In this document: piece after piece, positions 7,969 to 15,418 of the stretch
Layout: every line of letters starts with the position of its first letter
Position numbering within the stretch: the first letter of the stretch is position 1
Assembly (NCBI RefSeq): GCF_003056305.1
Contig: NZ_PYVX01000001.1
Span: 186,001 to 250,000 of the forward strand
From: Halomonas denitrificans
Lineage (GTDB): Bacteria > Pseudomonadota > Gammaproteobacteria > Pseudomonadales > Halomonadaceae
Reading direction: 5' to 3'
DNA length: 64,000 nucleotides
Translations under genes and position numbers: made by a program
Notes under the pieces: model-generated
Database searches by the model: none
What the model saw: only the letters and a program-made list of their open reading frames with translations
What the model was told of the DNA's origin: nothing

Positions 7969-8652
7969 TCAGGACGAGGCGCGCGCCTCGTCCGGCCTCA
8001 GGTCGTCGCGCCCCGTCACCGCCACAAGTCGACGGCTCAGCCAGGCCAGCAGCACGCCGTAGAGCGGCAGGAAGAACGCCAGGCTGATGGCCAGCTTGAT
8101 CGCGTAGTCGACCCAGGCGATCTCCGGCCAGTTGGCGGCCATGAAGGGATCGGGACTGCGGTAAAAGGCGATGGAGAAGAACGCGAAGGTATCGGCGAGA
8201 TTGCCGAGCACCGTGGAGACGGCCGGCGCCACCCACCACGCCTTGAGGGTGCGCAGCCGGTCGAAGACCTGCACGTCCAGAAGCTGCCCCAGCACGTAGG
8301 CCATGAAGCTCGCCAGGGCGATGCGGGCGACGAACAGGTTCGCCTCGCCCAGCGCCTCGAGGCCGGCGAAGCCGCCGCGGGGAAAGACCACGGAGACGAC
8401 GTAGGAGATTACCAGCGCCGGCAGCATCACGCGCAGGATGATCGCCCGGGCCGGCTCCTTGCCGAACAGGCGCACGGTGAGGTCAGTGGCCAGGAAGATG
8501 AAGGGGAAGCTGAACGCGCCCCAGGTGGTATGGAAGCCCCACAGGGTGAACGGCAGCTGCACCAGGTAGTTGCTGGCGGCAATGACCAGGATATGGAAGG
8601 CGACCAGCAGCGCCAGGCAGCGCCGGGTCTGGGCCTCGGAGAGCACGAACAT
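7969..8652 (-). CDS. yhhQ: Queuosine precursor transporter YhhQ
   Basis: This is a 227-residue membrane protein of the YhhQ (VUT/ECF-like) family that imports queuosine precursors (preQ0/preQ1 in E. coli) for tRNA queuosine synthesis. It has six or seven hydrophobic segments and the family stretches HTTWGAFSFPFIFLATDLTVRLFG and ASFMAYVLGQLLDVQVFD. GTG 8655 and ATG 8652 are adjacent in-frame; the ATG is better spaced (7 bases) from the AAGGA ribosome-binding site. That site lies in the A-rich tail of a candidate preQ1 riboswitch, which would fit control by the transported compound. Confidence 0.93.
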   Translation of the reverse strand: MFVLSEAQTRRCLALLVAFHILVIAASNYLVQLPFTLWGFHTTWGAFSFPFIFLATDLTVRLFGKEPARAIILRVMLPALVISYVVSVVFPRGGFAGLEALGEANLFVARIALASFMAYVLGQLLDVQVFDRLRTLKAWWVAPAVSTVLGNLADTFAFFSIAFYRSPDPFMAANWPEIAWVDYAIKLAISLAFFLPLYGVLLAWLSRRLVAVTGRDDLRPDEARASS

Positions 8653-8659
8653 CACGGCA

Positions 8660-8690
8660 TCCTTTTTGGGGAGGGGTGAGGGAACCCTGG
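8660..8690 (-). promoter_or_regulatory. Candidate preQ1-I riboswitch in the yhhQ leader
   Basis: On the minus strand the leader reads CCAGGGTTCCCTCACCCCTC, then CCCAAAAAGGA. AGGG (8688-8685) can pair with CCCT (8675-8672) as P1, leaving a 9-base loop. The A-rich tail CAAAAAGGA follows and contains the Shine-Dalgarno site; its GGA can pair with TCC in the P1 loop to form the P2 pseudoknot. The size, the A-rich tail and the pseudoknotted ribosome-binding site match preQ1-I aptamers that control translation. The short P1 makes this tentative. Confidence 0.5.
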
Positions 8691-8776
8691 TGGACGACGC
8701 CCGCTCGGGGCGAGCACGGGCCGAGCATTATACGGCCTGGCCGACACCCTGGCCATGCGACGGCCGGCCCCACACG

Positions 8777-8804
8777 ACGACGCCGCCCATGCTGGCGGCG
8801 TCGT
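8777..8804 (-). terminator. Hairpin downstream of prpE
   Basis: A perfect 11-bp stem (ACGACGCCGCC / GGCGGCGTCGT) with a 6-base loop lies 26 bases past the prpE stop. There is no T tract, so it may be a weak or Rho-assisted terminator. Confidence 0.5.
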
Positions 8805-8830
8805 GGCCTCGCGGCAGGGGCTCGCCGAGA

Positions 8831-10738
8831 TCAGACCTGGCGGGCCTCGTCGGCGGCACCGACTGCGCGCTCCTTCATCGCCTCGTGGACATCCTGGAGG
8901 CTAGCCGGATCGTCGATGGTCGAGGGCACGCCGAACTCCTGGCCGTCGGCGATATTGCGCAGCAGCTTGCGCAGGATCTTCCCGGAGCGGGTCTTGGGCA
9001 GGCGGTCGACCACCAGCACCTGCTTGAAGCAGGCGATCGGCCCGATCTTCTCGCGCACGAGGCCGATCAGCTCGTTCTCCAGGGTCACCTCGTCGCCCTC
9101 GAAGCCGTCCTTGGGGATCACCAGCCCCACCGGCAGCTGCCCCTTGAGGGCGTCGTGGATGCCGATCACCGCGCACTCCGCCACCGCGGGGTGGGCGCCC
9201 ACGACCTCCTCCATCTCGCCGGTGGAGAGGCGGTGGCCGGCGATATTGATGACGTCGTCGGTGCGCCCCATGATGAACAGATAGCCATCCTCGTCGAAGT
9301 AGCCGCCGTCGCCGGTGAGGTAGTAGCCCGGGAATGCGGCCATGTAGGCGCTGTGGAAGCGCTTCGGGTCGCGCCAGATGCCCGCCAGGCAGCCCGGCGG
9401 CAGCGGCTGCTTGATCACCACGCTGCCCTGCTCCATGGCCCCGGACGGCTCGCCCGCCCGGTCGAGGATCTGCACGTCGAAGCCAGGCACCGGCACCGTG
9501 GCGCTGCCGGCCTTGGTGGGCATCGGCTCGAGGCCGTGCAGGTTGGCGGCGATGGGCCAGCCGGTCTCGGTCTGCCACCAGTGATCGATCACCGGCACCG
9601 TCAGCAGGTCGTCGAGCCAGTGGAAGGTCGGCGGGTCCAGACGCTCGCCGGCCAGGAACAGCGCCTTGAGGCAGCTGATGTCGTACTGGGCCATCAGCTT
9701 GGCGTCGGGGTCCTCCTTCTTGATGGCGCGGAAGGCGGTGGGCGCGGTGAAGAAGCTCTTGACCCGGTACTCGCTGATCAGCCGCCAGAAAGCGCCGGCA
9801 TCCGGGGTCTTCACCGGCTTGCCCTCATAGACCACGGTGGTGGCACCGCGCAGCAGCGGCGCATAGACGATGTAGGAGTGGCCGACCACCCAGCCCACGT
9901 CGGAGGCCGAGAAGAAGACCTCGCCCGGCGCCACGTCGTAAATGGTGTCCATGGAGTAGGCCAGCGCCACGGCGTAGCCGCCGGTGTCGCGCACCACGCC
10001 CTTGGGCTTGCCGGTGGTGCCGGAGGTATAGAGGATGTAGAGCGGATCGCTACCCTTGACCGGCACGCAGGCCGCCGGTGCGGCCCGCTCGACCAGCGTC
10101 GACCAGTCATGGTCGATGGCCGCGCCCAGCTCGGCGATGTGCTGCTCGCGCTGCAGGATCACGCAGGCCTCGGGCTTGTAGCGGCTCTGCTCGATGGCGG
10201 CATCGATGATCGGCTTGTAGGGCAGCACCCGGTCGCCCTCGACGCCGCAGGAGGCGGCGATCACGACCTTCGGCTCGGCGTCCTCGATGCGCACCGCCAG
10301 CTCGTGGGGCGCGAAGCCTCCGAACACCACCGAGTGAACGGCCCCGAGGCGGGCACAGGCGTACATGGCGACCAGCGCCTCGGGCACCATGGGCATGTAG
10401 ATCACCACCCGATCGCCCTTCTCGACCCCCAGGTCGCGCAGCGCCCCGGCGAAACGCGCCACCTGGTCGCGCAGCTCGGCGTAGGTGATGGTGCGCTTGC
10501 TGTCGGTGACCGGCGAATCCCAGTAGAGGGCCGGCTGCTCCCCCCGCCCCTGCTCGACGTGATGATCCAGGGCCGCGTGGCAGATGTTGAGCTCACCGTC
10601 GACGAACCAGCGGGCGTGGTTCGCCTCGTCGTACTCGAGGATCGTGGTGGGCGGGGTGAACCAGGGAATACGCTTGGCCTGCTCGGCCCAGAAGGCCTCA
10701 GGGTGATCGATGGAGCGGCGGAACTCGTCTTGATACAT
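8831..10738 (-). CDS. prpE: Propionyl-CoA synthetase PrpE (acyl-CoA synthetase)
   Basis: This is a 635-residue AMP-forming acyl-CoA synthetase that activates propionate, and to some degree acetate, to the CoA thioester. Motifs in order are the ACAS N-terminal block (DHPEAFWAEQAKRIPW), the P-loop TSGTTGKPKG, the WWQTETGWP motif, YLTGDGG, GRTDDVINIAGHRLSTGE and the C-terminal catalytic lysine in TRSGKILRK. The PGCLAGIWRD stretch and overall length favour PrpE over Acs. Starts at 10750 and 10738 are both possible; AGGA is 11 bases from the latter. No prpBCD genes are adjacent, so it is a stand-alone prpE. Confidence 0.88.
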   Translation of the reverse strand: MYQDEFRRSIDHPEAFWAEQAKRIPWFTPPTTILEYDEANHARWFVDGELNICHAALDHHVEQGRGEQPALYWDSPVTDSKRTITYAELRDQVARFAGALRDLGVEKGDRVVIYMPMVPEALVAMYACARLGAVHSVVFGGFAPHELAVRIEDAEPKVVIAASCGVEGDRVLPYKPIIDAAIEQSRYKPEACVILQREQHIAELGAAIDHDWSTLVERAAPAACVPVKGSDPLYILYTSGTTGKPKGVVRDTGGYAVALAYSMDTIYDVAPGEVFFSASDVGWVVGHSYIVYAPLLRGATTVVYEGKPVKTPDAGAFWRLISEYRVKSFFTAPTAFRAIKKEDPDAKLMAQYDISCLKALFLAGERLDPPTFHWLDDLLTVPVIDHWWQTETGWPIAANLHGLEPMPTKAGSATVPVPGFDVQILDRAGEPSGAMEQGSVVIKQPLPPGCLAGIWRDPKRFHSAYMAAFPGYYLTGDGGYFDEDGYLFIMGRTDDVINIAGHRLSTGEMEEVVGAHPAVAECAVIGIHDALKGQLPVGLVIPKDGFEGDEVTLENELIGLVREKIGPIACFKQVLVVDRLPKTRSGKILRKLLRNIADGQEFGVPSTIDDPASLQDVHEAMKERAVGAADEARQV

Positions 10739-11078
10739 GCGCGTCAGCATCCTGTCAGCAATCGAGGAAAGGGCATTGATTGTTGACACTCTAGACGAAG
10801 CCCTACCGCCAAACCTCATACCATCGGCTAATCTTCGACAAAAGAACGAGAAACCTCTCGACTATTGTCAACAAAATACGAGCCCCCACCGCCGATCTCC
10901 GCCCCGCGATCGCATCGTTGATCCGGCGTTAGCCTCCGGAGTGCGCTATTATTGCGCATAAGCTGAATCAGAGGGCCACCATGCGGCCTGTCGCTCCCCC
11001 CAGGCGTGGACTCAGGGGATCCTTTTCACCGCGCAGGCGGCCGACCATGGGCGGCGCCTGCAACGCAGGGCACAGATC
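10739..11078. other. 340-base divergent intergenic region prpE / arsR-type gene
   Basis: This AT-enriched gap separates prpE (minus) from the ArsR-type gene (plus). It holds a TTGT-CA-ACAA half-site pair at 10865-10874, a GAGA/TCTC inverted repeat near 10849-10860, and an AT-rich TATTATTGCGCATAA stretch near 10946-10960 that could be part of the plus-strand promoter. No convincing small gene or RNA was seen; short open frames between 10981 and 11078 lack a ribosome-binding site. Confidence 0.5.
10865..10874. promoter_or_regulatory. Candidate GntR-family operator before prpE
   Basis: TTGT and ACAA half sites flank a 2-base centre. On the minus strand the site overlaps TTGACA, a possible -35 of prpE. 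The form resembles FadR-subfamily GntR operators of the TTGTCGACAA type, which I recall for GntR-type PrpR regulators of propionate genes. The centre is not perfectly symmetric. Confidence 0.3.
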
Positions 11079-11411
11079 ATGGGCACTACCATCAGAGGTG
11101 CGTCAGCACGCCTTCTCGAAGGCGGAGAGGCGGTCATCAACGAGGCCAGCTCCCTACTCAAGGCGATGGCCAACGACAATCGGTTGCGGATACTCTGCCT
11201 GCTGGACGGCACCGAGCTGTCGGTCACCGAGCTGAACCAGCGCCTGGTGCTCAGCCAGTCGGCGCTGTCCCAGCACCTGGCGATCCTGCGTCGCGAGAAT
11301 CTCGTCACGACCCGCCGCGAGTCGCAGACCATCTACTACTCGCTGCAGGGCCAGCGCGCCAGGACGCTGATCGAGGCGCTCGGCCAGCTGGCCCTCGACG
11401 GCCGCCCCTGA
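11079..11411 (+). CDS. ArsR/SmtB-family winged-helix regulator
   Basis: This 110-residue single-domain transcription factor has an N-terminal helix, then AMANDNRLRILCLLDGTELSVTELNQRL and the recognition helix LSQSALSQHLAILRRENLVTTRRE, ending in the wing strand QTIYYSL. This is the classic ArsR fold. Its only cysteine is in RILCLL; the metal-binding CxC motif of ArsR/SmtB and the paired cysteines of BigR/SqrR-type sulfide sensors are missing, so its inducer is not evident. It diverges from prpE, and its stop lies 7 bases from the convergent sohB stop. Regulation of prpE or of itself is possible but not shown. Confidence 0.85.
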   Translation: MGTTIRGASARLLEGGEAVINEASSLLKAMANDNRLRILCLLDGTELSVTELNQRLVLSQSALSQHLAILRRENLVTTRRESQTIYYSLQGQRARTLIEALGQLALDGRP

Positions 11412-11417
11412 GGGCCT

Positions 11418-12458
11418 TCAGCGCTTCTGCCAACGTCCGGCGTCGAGCATCTCCAGCCCCCGCTCGATGCCGCGCTCCACGCCCCGCGAGACCCCCACGC
11501 CCAGCCGACGCGAGAGCGTCGGCTTCTGCTCCAGCTTGACACTGATCACCCGGGCCTCGCCCATGCGCCCGACCAGGTAGGCCTCGCTGGTGCCCAGCTC
11601 ATCCACCAGGCCCCGCCCCAGGGCATCGCTGCCGTACCAGATCTCGCCGGTCGCCACCGCCTCGATGTCCAGGCCCGGGCGCCGTTCGGCCACGTGCCGC
11701 TTGAACAGCTGGTGGGTGGTCTCGAGATCCTCGATGAACTTGTCGCGCCCCTCGTCGGTGTTCTCGCCGAACACCGTGAGGGTGCGCTTGTAGCGCCCCG
11801 CCGTGAGCAGCTCGACGTCGATGTCATGACGCTTGAGCAGGCGATGGAGGTTGGGCAGCTGGGCGACCACCCCGATGGAGCCGATCACCGCGAAGGGCGC
11901 GGCCCGCAGACGATCGGCGCCGCACGCCATCAGGTAGCCGCCGCTGGCTGCCACCTTGTCGACGCAGACCGTGGTGGTGAGCCCAGCCTCGCGGAGCCGA
12001 TCGAGCTCGGCGGCGGCGAGGCCATAGCTGTGCACCAGCCCGCCGGCCGACTCCAGGCGCAGCACCGCCTCGTCGTTGGCGCCGGCCACCTCGAGCACCG
12101 CCGAGACCTCCTCGGCCAGGCGACCGGCTGCGCTGGCCTTGATGTCGCCGTGGAAGTCGAGCACCCAGACCGTGGGACGCGTCTCGTCCGCGCCCTTGGC
12201 ACCGCTGCGGGCCTGTGCCTTGTCATCGCGGCGAAAGGCCTTGAGCAGCCCCTTGCGAGCGCCTGGCTGGCTGGCCGCCAGCTGCATGCGCCGCCGGCGC
12301 TGGCGGCGGGTCTGGTTGAGCTCCTCGAGGCGCAGCCGGGTGCGCTCCCCCGTCTCGCCTCGCGCCTTCATGAAGAGCGCCGCACCGAGGCCCACCACCA
12401 CCGCCAGGGTCAACAGCTGCGCCACGAACATGCCGAAATCCGTCAGCCACTCGTTCAT
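11418..12458 (-). CDS. sohB: Inner-membrane peptidase SohB (S49 family)
   Basis: This is a 346-residue SohB (E. coli 349), a membrane-anchored serine peptidase related to SppA. One membrane segment lies near the N-terminus (residues 7-30), followed by an Arg/Gln-rich cytoplasmic or periplasmic linker to about 90. The S49 domain contains the nucleophile Ser172 in DKVAASGGYLMACGAD and the general-base Lys224 in TAGRYKRTL, the spacing expected for the Ser-Lys dyad. The ATG at 12458 follows a GAGAGGAC ribosome-binding site and gives the family N-terminus. Overexpression of E. coli SohB suppresses htrA (degP) defects; its natural substrates are not known. Confidence 0.93.
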   Translation of the reverse strand: MNEWLTDFGMFVAQLLTLAVVVGLGAALFMKARGETGERTRLRLEELNQTRRQRRRRMQLAASQPGARKGLLKAFRRDDKAQARSGAKGADETRPTVWVLDFHGDIKASAAGRLAEEVSAVLEVAGANDEAVLRLESAGGLVHSYGLAAAELDRLREAGLTTTVCVDKVAASGGYLMACGADRLRAAPFAVIGSIGVVAQLPNLHRLLKRHDIDVELLTAGRYKRTLTVFGENTDEGRDKFIEDLETTHQLFKRHVAERRPGLDIEAVATGEIWYGSDALGRGLVDELGTSEAYLVGRMGEARVISVKLEQKPTLSRRLGVGVSRGVERGIERGLEMLDAGRWQKR

Positions 12459-12530
12459 CGTCCTCTCCGCGTCGATGCGCCCTGCCACCGGCCTGGCCGA
12501 GGCCTTCCGGCGGCGCCGGAGCGCTTGATT

Positions 12531-12544
12531 CAAACAGGTGTTTC
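12531..12544. promoter_or_regulatory. Candidate PsrA-type operator upstream of SCP2 gene
   Basis: CAAAC-AGGT-GTTTC fits the (G/C)AAAC-N2-4-GTTT(G/C) pattern I recall for PsrA, a TetR-family repressor of fatty-acid degradation genes that is released by long-chain acyl-CoA. It lies 63 bases before the SCP2 start, in the gap shared with sohB. A single site read by eye, so moderate confidence only. Confidence 0.45.
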
Positions 12545-12606
12545 AAATACGCTGGCAAGGCTCAACCCCTGCCACGATGCACTCGACTCCCCCACAAGGA
12601 TCCCCG

Positions 12607-12918
12607 ATGTCCGACGCGACCCTCGACAAGCTCAAGCGCCGTTTCGATGCCGACGCCGCCAGCGGCATGCACGAAGTCTTCCAGTTCCACTTCAGCGACG
12701 TCGGCGACCACTACCTGGTGGTGAACGACGGGCAGCTGGAGGTACATGAGGGCGAGCATGACGATCCCTCGGTCAGCCTGAGCATGAGCAGCGACACCCT
12801 CAAGGGCGTGATGAACGGCGAGATCAACGGCATGAGCGCCTTCATGACCGGCAAGCTCAAGGCCACCGGCAACGTCATGCTGGCCACCAAGCTCTCGAGC
12901 CTCTTCCCGAGCCACTGA
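12607..12918 (+). CDS. SCP2 sterol-binding domain protein
   Basis: This 103-residue protein consists of a lone SCP2 domain, a small cavity-forming fold that carries lipids or acyl-CoA. Visible family features are FQFHFSDVGDHYLVVNDGQLEV, then DPSVSLSMSSDTLKGVMNGEINGMSAFMTGKLKATGNVMLATKL; the MNG...FMTGKLK...GN block is the SCP2 signature. ATG 12607 has AAGGA about 7 bases upstream. Stand-alone SCP2 proteins are frequent in gammaproteobacteria and are often linked to fatty-acid catabolism, which would fit the PsrA-like box in front. The ligand is unknown. Confidence 0.88.
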   Translation: MSDATLDKLKRRFDADAASGMHEVFQFHFSDVGDHYLVVNDGQLEVHEGEHDDPSVSLSMSSDTLKGVMNGEINGMSAFMTGKLKATGNVMLATKLSSLFPSH

Positions 12919-12927
12919 GACTCGTCC

Positions 12928-13701
12928 CTAGCCCCTGCCGCCCACCTCCTTGAGGTGGGTCTCGATCAGCGCCCGCGAGATGGAGTAGAGCGGGGGCAGC
13001 TGGGGCAGCTGTCGCGGACTGAACCAGGCGGCGTCGGCGATCTCGACCCCGTCGATGCGGATGCGCCGGCTGGCGGCCTCGGCGAAGAACCCCAGCATCA
13101 GCGAGTGGGGAAAGGGCCAGGGCTGACTCTTGTAGTAGCTGACCCGCCCCACGCTGAGCCCCACCTCCTCGAAGACCTCGCGGCGCACCGCCTCCTCGGC
13201 GGCCTCGCCGGGCTCGATGAAGCCGGCCAGGGTCGAATAGCGCCCCGGCGGGTGGCGCGGGCTGCGCGCCAGCAGCAGCGACTCGCCGTGGGTCACCAGG
13301 GTGATGATGCAGGGCGAGTTCCGCGGATAGGTGCGATGGCCACACGCCTCGCACTGCATGGCGAACTCGGCGTCCAGCCGCGCCGTCGGGGTTCCGCAGC
13401 GGCCGCAAAAGCGATGGTTCTGCAGCCAGGCCGCCACCTGCAGCGCCGTGGCGACCAGCGCGTACCAGGGCTCCGGCAGCCGCCCCAGCCACTCGCGGGC
13501 CTCCGGCCAGTCCTCGCCCGGCTGCTCCTCCAGCGACAGCGCCACCGGCTCCTCGTGCCACCAGCAGAGCGGCTGCAGCCGGGCATGCCAGGGCTGGAAG
13601 GCCTGCAGGGGGCCGTCGTCGATCCCCGGCGCGATGCGCCCGCGGGCCAGGCGGATCACCCGCCCGGCAGGCGCCTCGCTGGGCAGCTCCCGATGCAGCA
13701 T
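12928..13701 (-). CDS. nudC: NADH pyrophosphatase / deNADding enzyme NudC
   Basis: This 257-residue NudC, equal in length to the E. coli enzyme, hydrolyses NAD(H) to NMN(H) and AMP and removes NAD caps from RNA 5' ends. A zinc ribbon is formed by Cys99, 102, 117 and 120 (FCGRCG...QCEACG). The Nudix box (about 160-182) reads GFIEPGE...RREVFEEVGL, and the NudC-specific SQPWPFP motif is at 192-198. The ATG at 13701 shares a base with the dnaQ stop (TGATG), so the pair is translationally coupled. Confidence 0.95.
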   Translation of the reverse strand: MLHRELPSEAPAGRVIRLARGRIAPGIDDGPLQAFQPWHARLQPLCWWHEEPVALSLEEQPGEDWPEAREWLGRLPEPWYALVATALQVAAWLQNHRFCGRCGTPTARLDAEFAMQCEACGHRTYPRNSPCIITLVTHGESLLLARSPRHPPGRYSTLAGFIEPGEAAEEAVRREVFEEVGLSVGRVSYYKSQPWPFPHSLMLGFFAEAASRRIRIDGVEIADAAWFSPRQLPQLPPLYSISRALIETHLKEVGGRG

Positions 13702-14462
13702 CAGCGCGCCCCCTGCTCGCCCACGAGCCCGGCATGGGCGTCCCAGCGGCACTCGCCGGCGGCCTCACGAATGCGATCCAGCTTGGCCTCGTGGGCGGCC
13801 AGCTCCGCCTCGTCGGGGCGCACCACGCGCAGCTGGCCCGGCGAGAGCGACAGCCGGCGGATGGCGAGGCCGTGCTCTTCGCTGCCGGTTCCCTCCGAGG
13901 TTGCCGAGGCGTCCAGCGACAGCGCGGTCTGGCCGCCGGTCATCGCCAGGTAGACGTCGGCGAGGATCTCGGCGTCGAGCAGGGCGCCGTGCAGCACCCG
14001 GTGTCCGTTCTCGATGTCGTAGCGCTTGCACAGCGCATCGAGGTTGTTGCGCTGCCCAGGATGGAGGTCGCGCGCCATCTTCAGCGTATCGAGGATCCGG
14101 CAGTGCTCGGCCACCGGGCCGAGGCGCGGCTCGCCACGCCGCGCGTTGAGCATGTCGAGCTCGTGATCGATGAAGCCCACGTCGAAGGGCGCGTTGTGGA
14201 TCACCAGCTCCGCCCCCTCGATGAAGGCCCAGAAGGCGTCGGCGATCTCGGCGAACAGCGGCTCGTCCGCCACGCGCTCGTTGGTGATGCCGTGGACGCC
14301 GATGGCCTCGGCCTCGATGTCGCGCTCGGGATTGATGAACTGATGGTAGGAGTTGCCGGTGAGCCGGCGGTTGACCATCTCCACCGCCCCGATCTCGATC
14401 AGGCGGTGGCCGTCACGGGGGTCGATGCCGGTGGTCTCGGTATCCAGGATGATCTGACGCAT
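13701..14462 (-). CDS. dnaQ: DNA polymerase III epsilon subunit (proofreading exonuclease)
   Basis: This is a 253-residue 3'-5' exonuclease that proofreads for DNA polymerase III. Exo I reads ILDTETTGID (Asp7 and Glu9), Exo II is HNAPFDVGFID, and Exo III is HGALLDAEILADVY with the catalytic His and Asp, so all catalytic residues are present. A flexible linker and a C-terminal tail that binds the alpha subunit follow. I used MRQIILDTE at 14462; an upstream extension adds a low-complexity Ala/Pro tail. The usual partner rnhA is absent: the next gene upstream is the YafS-like methyltransferase, 78 bases away. Confidence 0.95.
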   Translation of the reverse strand: MRQIILDTETTGIDPRDGHRLIEIGAVEMVNRRLTGNSYHQFINPERDIEAEAIGVHGITNERVADEPLFAEIADAFWAFIEGAELVIHNAPFDVGFIDHELDMLNARRGEPRLGPVAEHCRILDTLKMARDLHPGQRNNLDALCKRYDIENGHRVLHGALLDAEILADVYLAMTGGQTALSLDASATSEGTGSEEHGLAIRRLSLSPGQLRVVRPDEAELAAHEAKLDRIREAAGECRWDAHAGLVGEQGAR

Positions 14463-14540
14463 GGGGTCTCTCGTCGACTCGCGGGTAAGCAGGGGGGAAG
14501 CCGGGGCAGGCGCGGCCACGTCACGGGGGAGCGCCTTGCC

Positions 14541-15323
14541 TCACCCCAGCGGCGCCTTCTCGCGCCGCGCCTCGCCCGGCGCCCCGATGCGGGTAGCGCT
14601 GCCGAGCGTCGGCCCCGCCAGGGGATTGGCCAGGTCGAGCGCCGGCCGCGATGGCGAGACCAGCTGGGCCCGGCGCCGGGCGTGAATCATGTAGCTGTCG
14701 CCCAGCGGCAGGTTGTGGCGCCGCCCGAGGGTCTCGAGCATGGCGTTGTGCGGCAGGCCGCCGGGCAGATGAAAACCGCAGTAGTCTACCCGGTCGATCT
14801 CGAAGTCGACAAACGCGAGCCAGTCCCCCAGCCGCCCCGGGGTGCGCCAGCGCCCCCGCCACGGCATGCGCTCGCGTCGCCCCGGCCAGGCACGCGACAG
14901 CCCGCCGGCGCTCAGCGGATACCAGCCGAAGATGATCAGCCGACCATCGTCGGCGGTGACCCGGGCCGCCTCCTGGAGCATGTGGTGGGGATCGGGCACC
15001 ACCTCCAGCAGGTGGTGGATGACCACCAGGCTCACGCTGTCGTCGGGCAGCGGCAGGCCGTCGGGAGGACAGACCAGGGTCGCCTCATGGGCGGCCATCT
15101 CGCGGGTCGGCGACCAGCTCAGGGCGTGGCGGATCGGGCAGATATCGCTCAGCACGGGGGCCATGCCGAGCTCCAGGCTGTGCCGGCCGAAGAGGCGCTC
15201 GCAGACCGGTCCCAGGCAGGCGCGCTCGGCCCGCCACAGGGCGCGGCCCGCCGGCGATGCCCAGTAGCGGCGGCCGTCGCGTACCAGCTGCGCCAGTCCA
15301 TGGAGATCCCGCGAATTTGACAT
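14541..15323 (-). CDS. SAM-dependent methyltransferase-like protein (YafS type)
   Basis: This is a 260-residue class I methyltransferase-like protein. The methyltransferase_11 core is recognisable in LPLPDDSVSLVVIHHLLEVVPDPHHMLQEAARVTADDGRLIIFGWYP (motifs II to IV). The glycine-rich motif I is weak around ERLFGRHSLELGMA, so SAM binding is likely but not certain. Position between gloB (divergent) and dnaQ is that of E. coli yafS. I used the ATG at 15323 (MSNSRDLHG). The substrate is unknown. The last 25 residues are Arg/Gly/Ala-rich and probably disordered. Confidence 0.8.
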   Translation of the reverse strand: MSNSRDLHGLAQLVRDGRRYWASPAGRALWRAERACLGPVCERLFGRHSLELGMAPVLSDICPIRHALSWSPTREMAAHEATLVCPPDGLPLPDDSVSLVVIHHLLEVVPDPHHMLQEAARVTADDGRLIIFGWYPLSAGGLSRAWPGRRERMPWRGRWRTPGRLGDWLAFVDFEIDRVDYCGFHLPGGLPHNAMLETLGRRHNLPLGDSYMIHARRRAQLVSPSRPALDLANPLAGPTLGSATRIGAPGEARREKAPLG

Positions 15324-15418
15324 AACGCCCTTATCCCTCCACAGTGCCGTGTTTTGCAAGCCATATCGCAACGAATCGCGGCAGCGTCTGGGAACGCCTC
15401 CGTCAAGGATCCTGAGCC

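Noticed and set aside
10981-11235. Short open frames upstream of and overlapping the ArsR-type gene
   Set aside because: They lack ribosome-binding sites and have an Arg/Pro/Ser-rich shadow composition; the ArsR frame at 11079 carries the family motifs.
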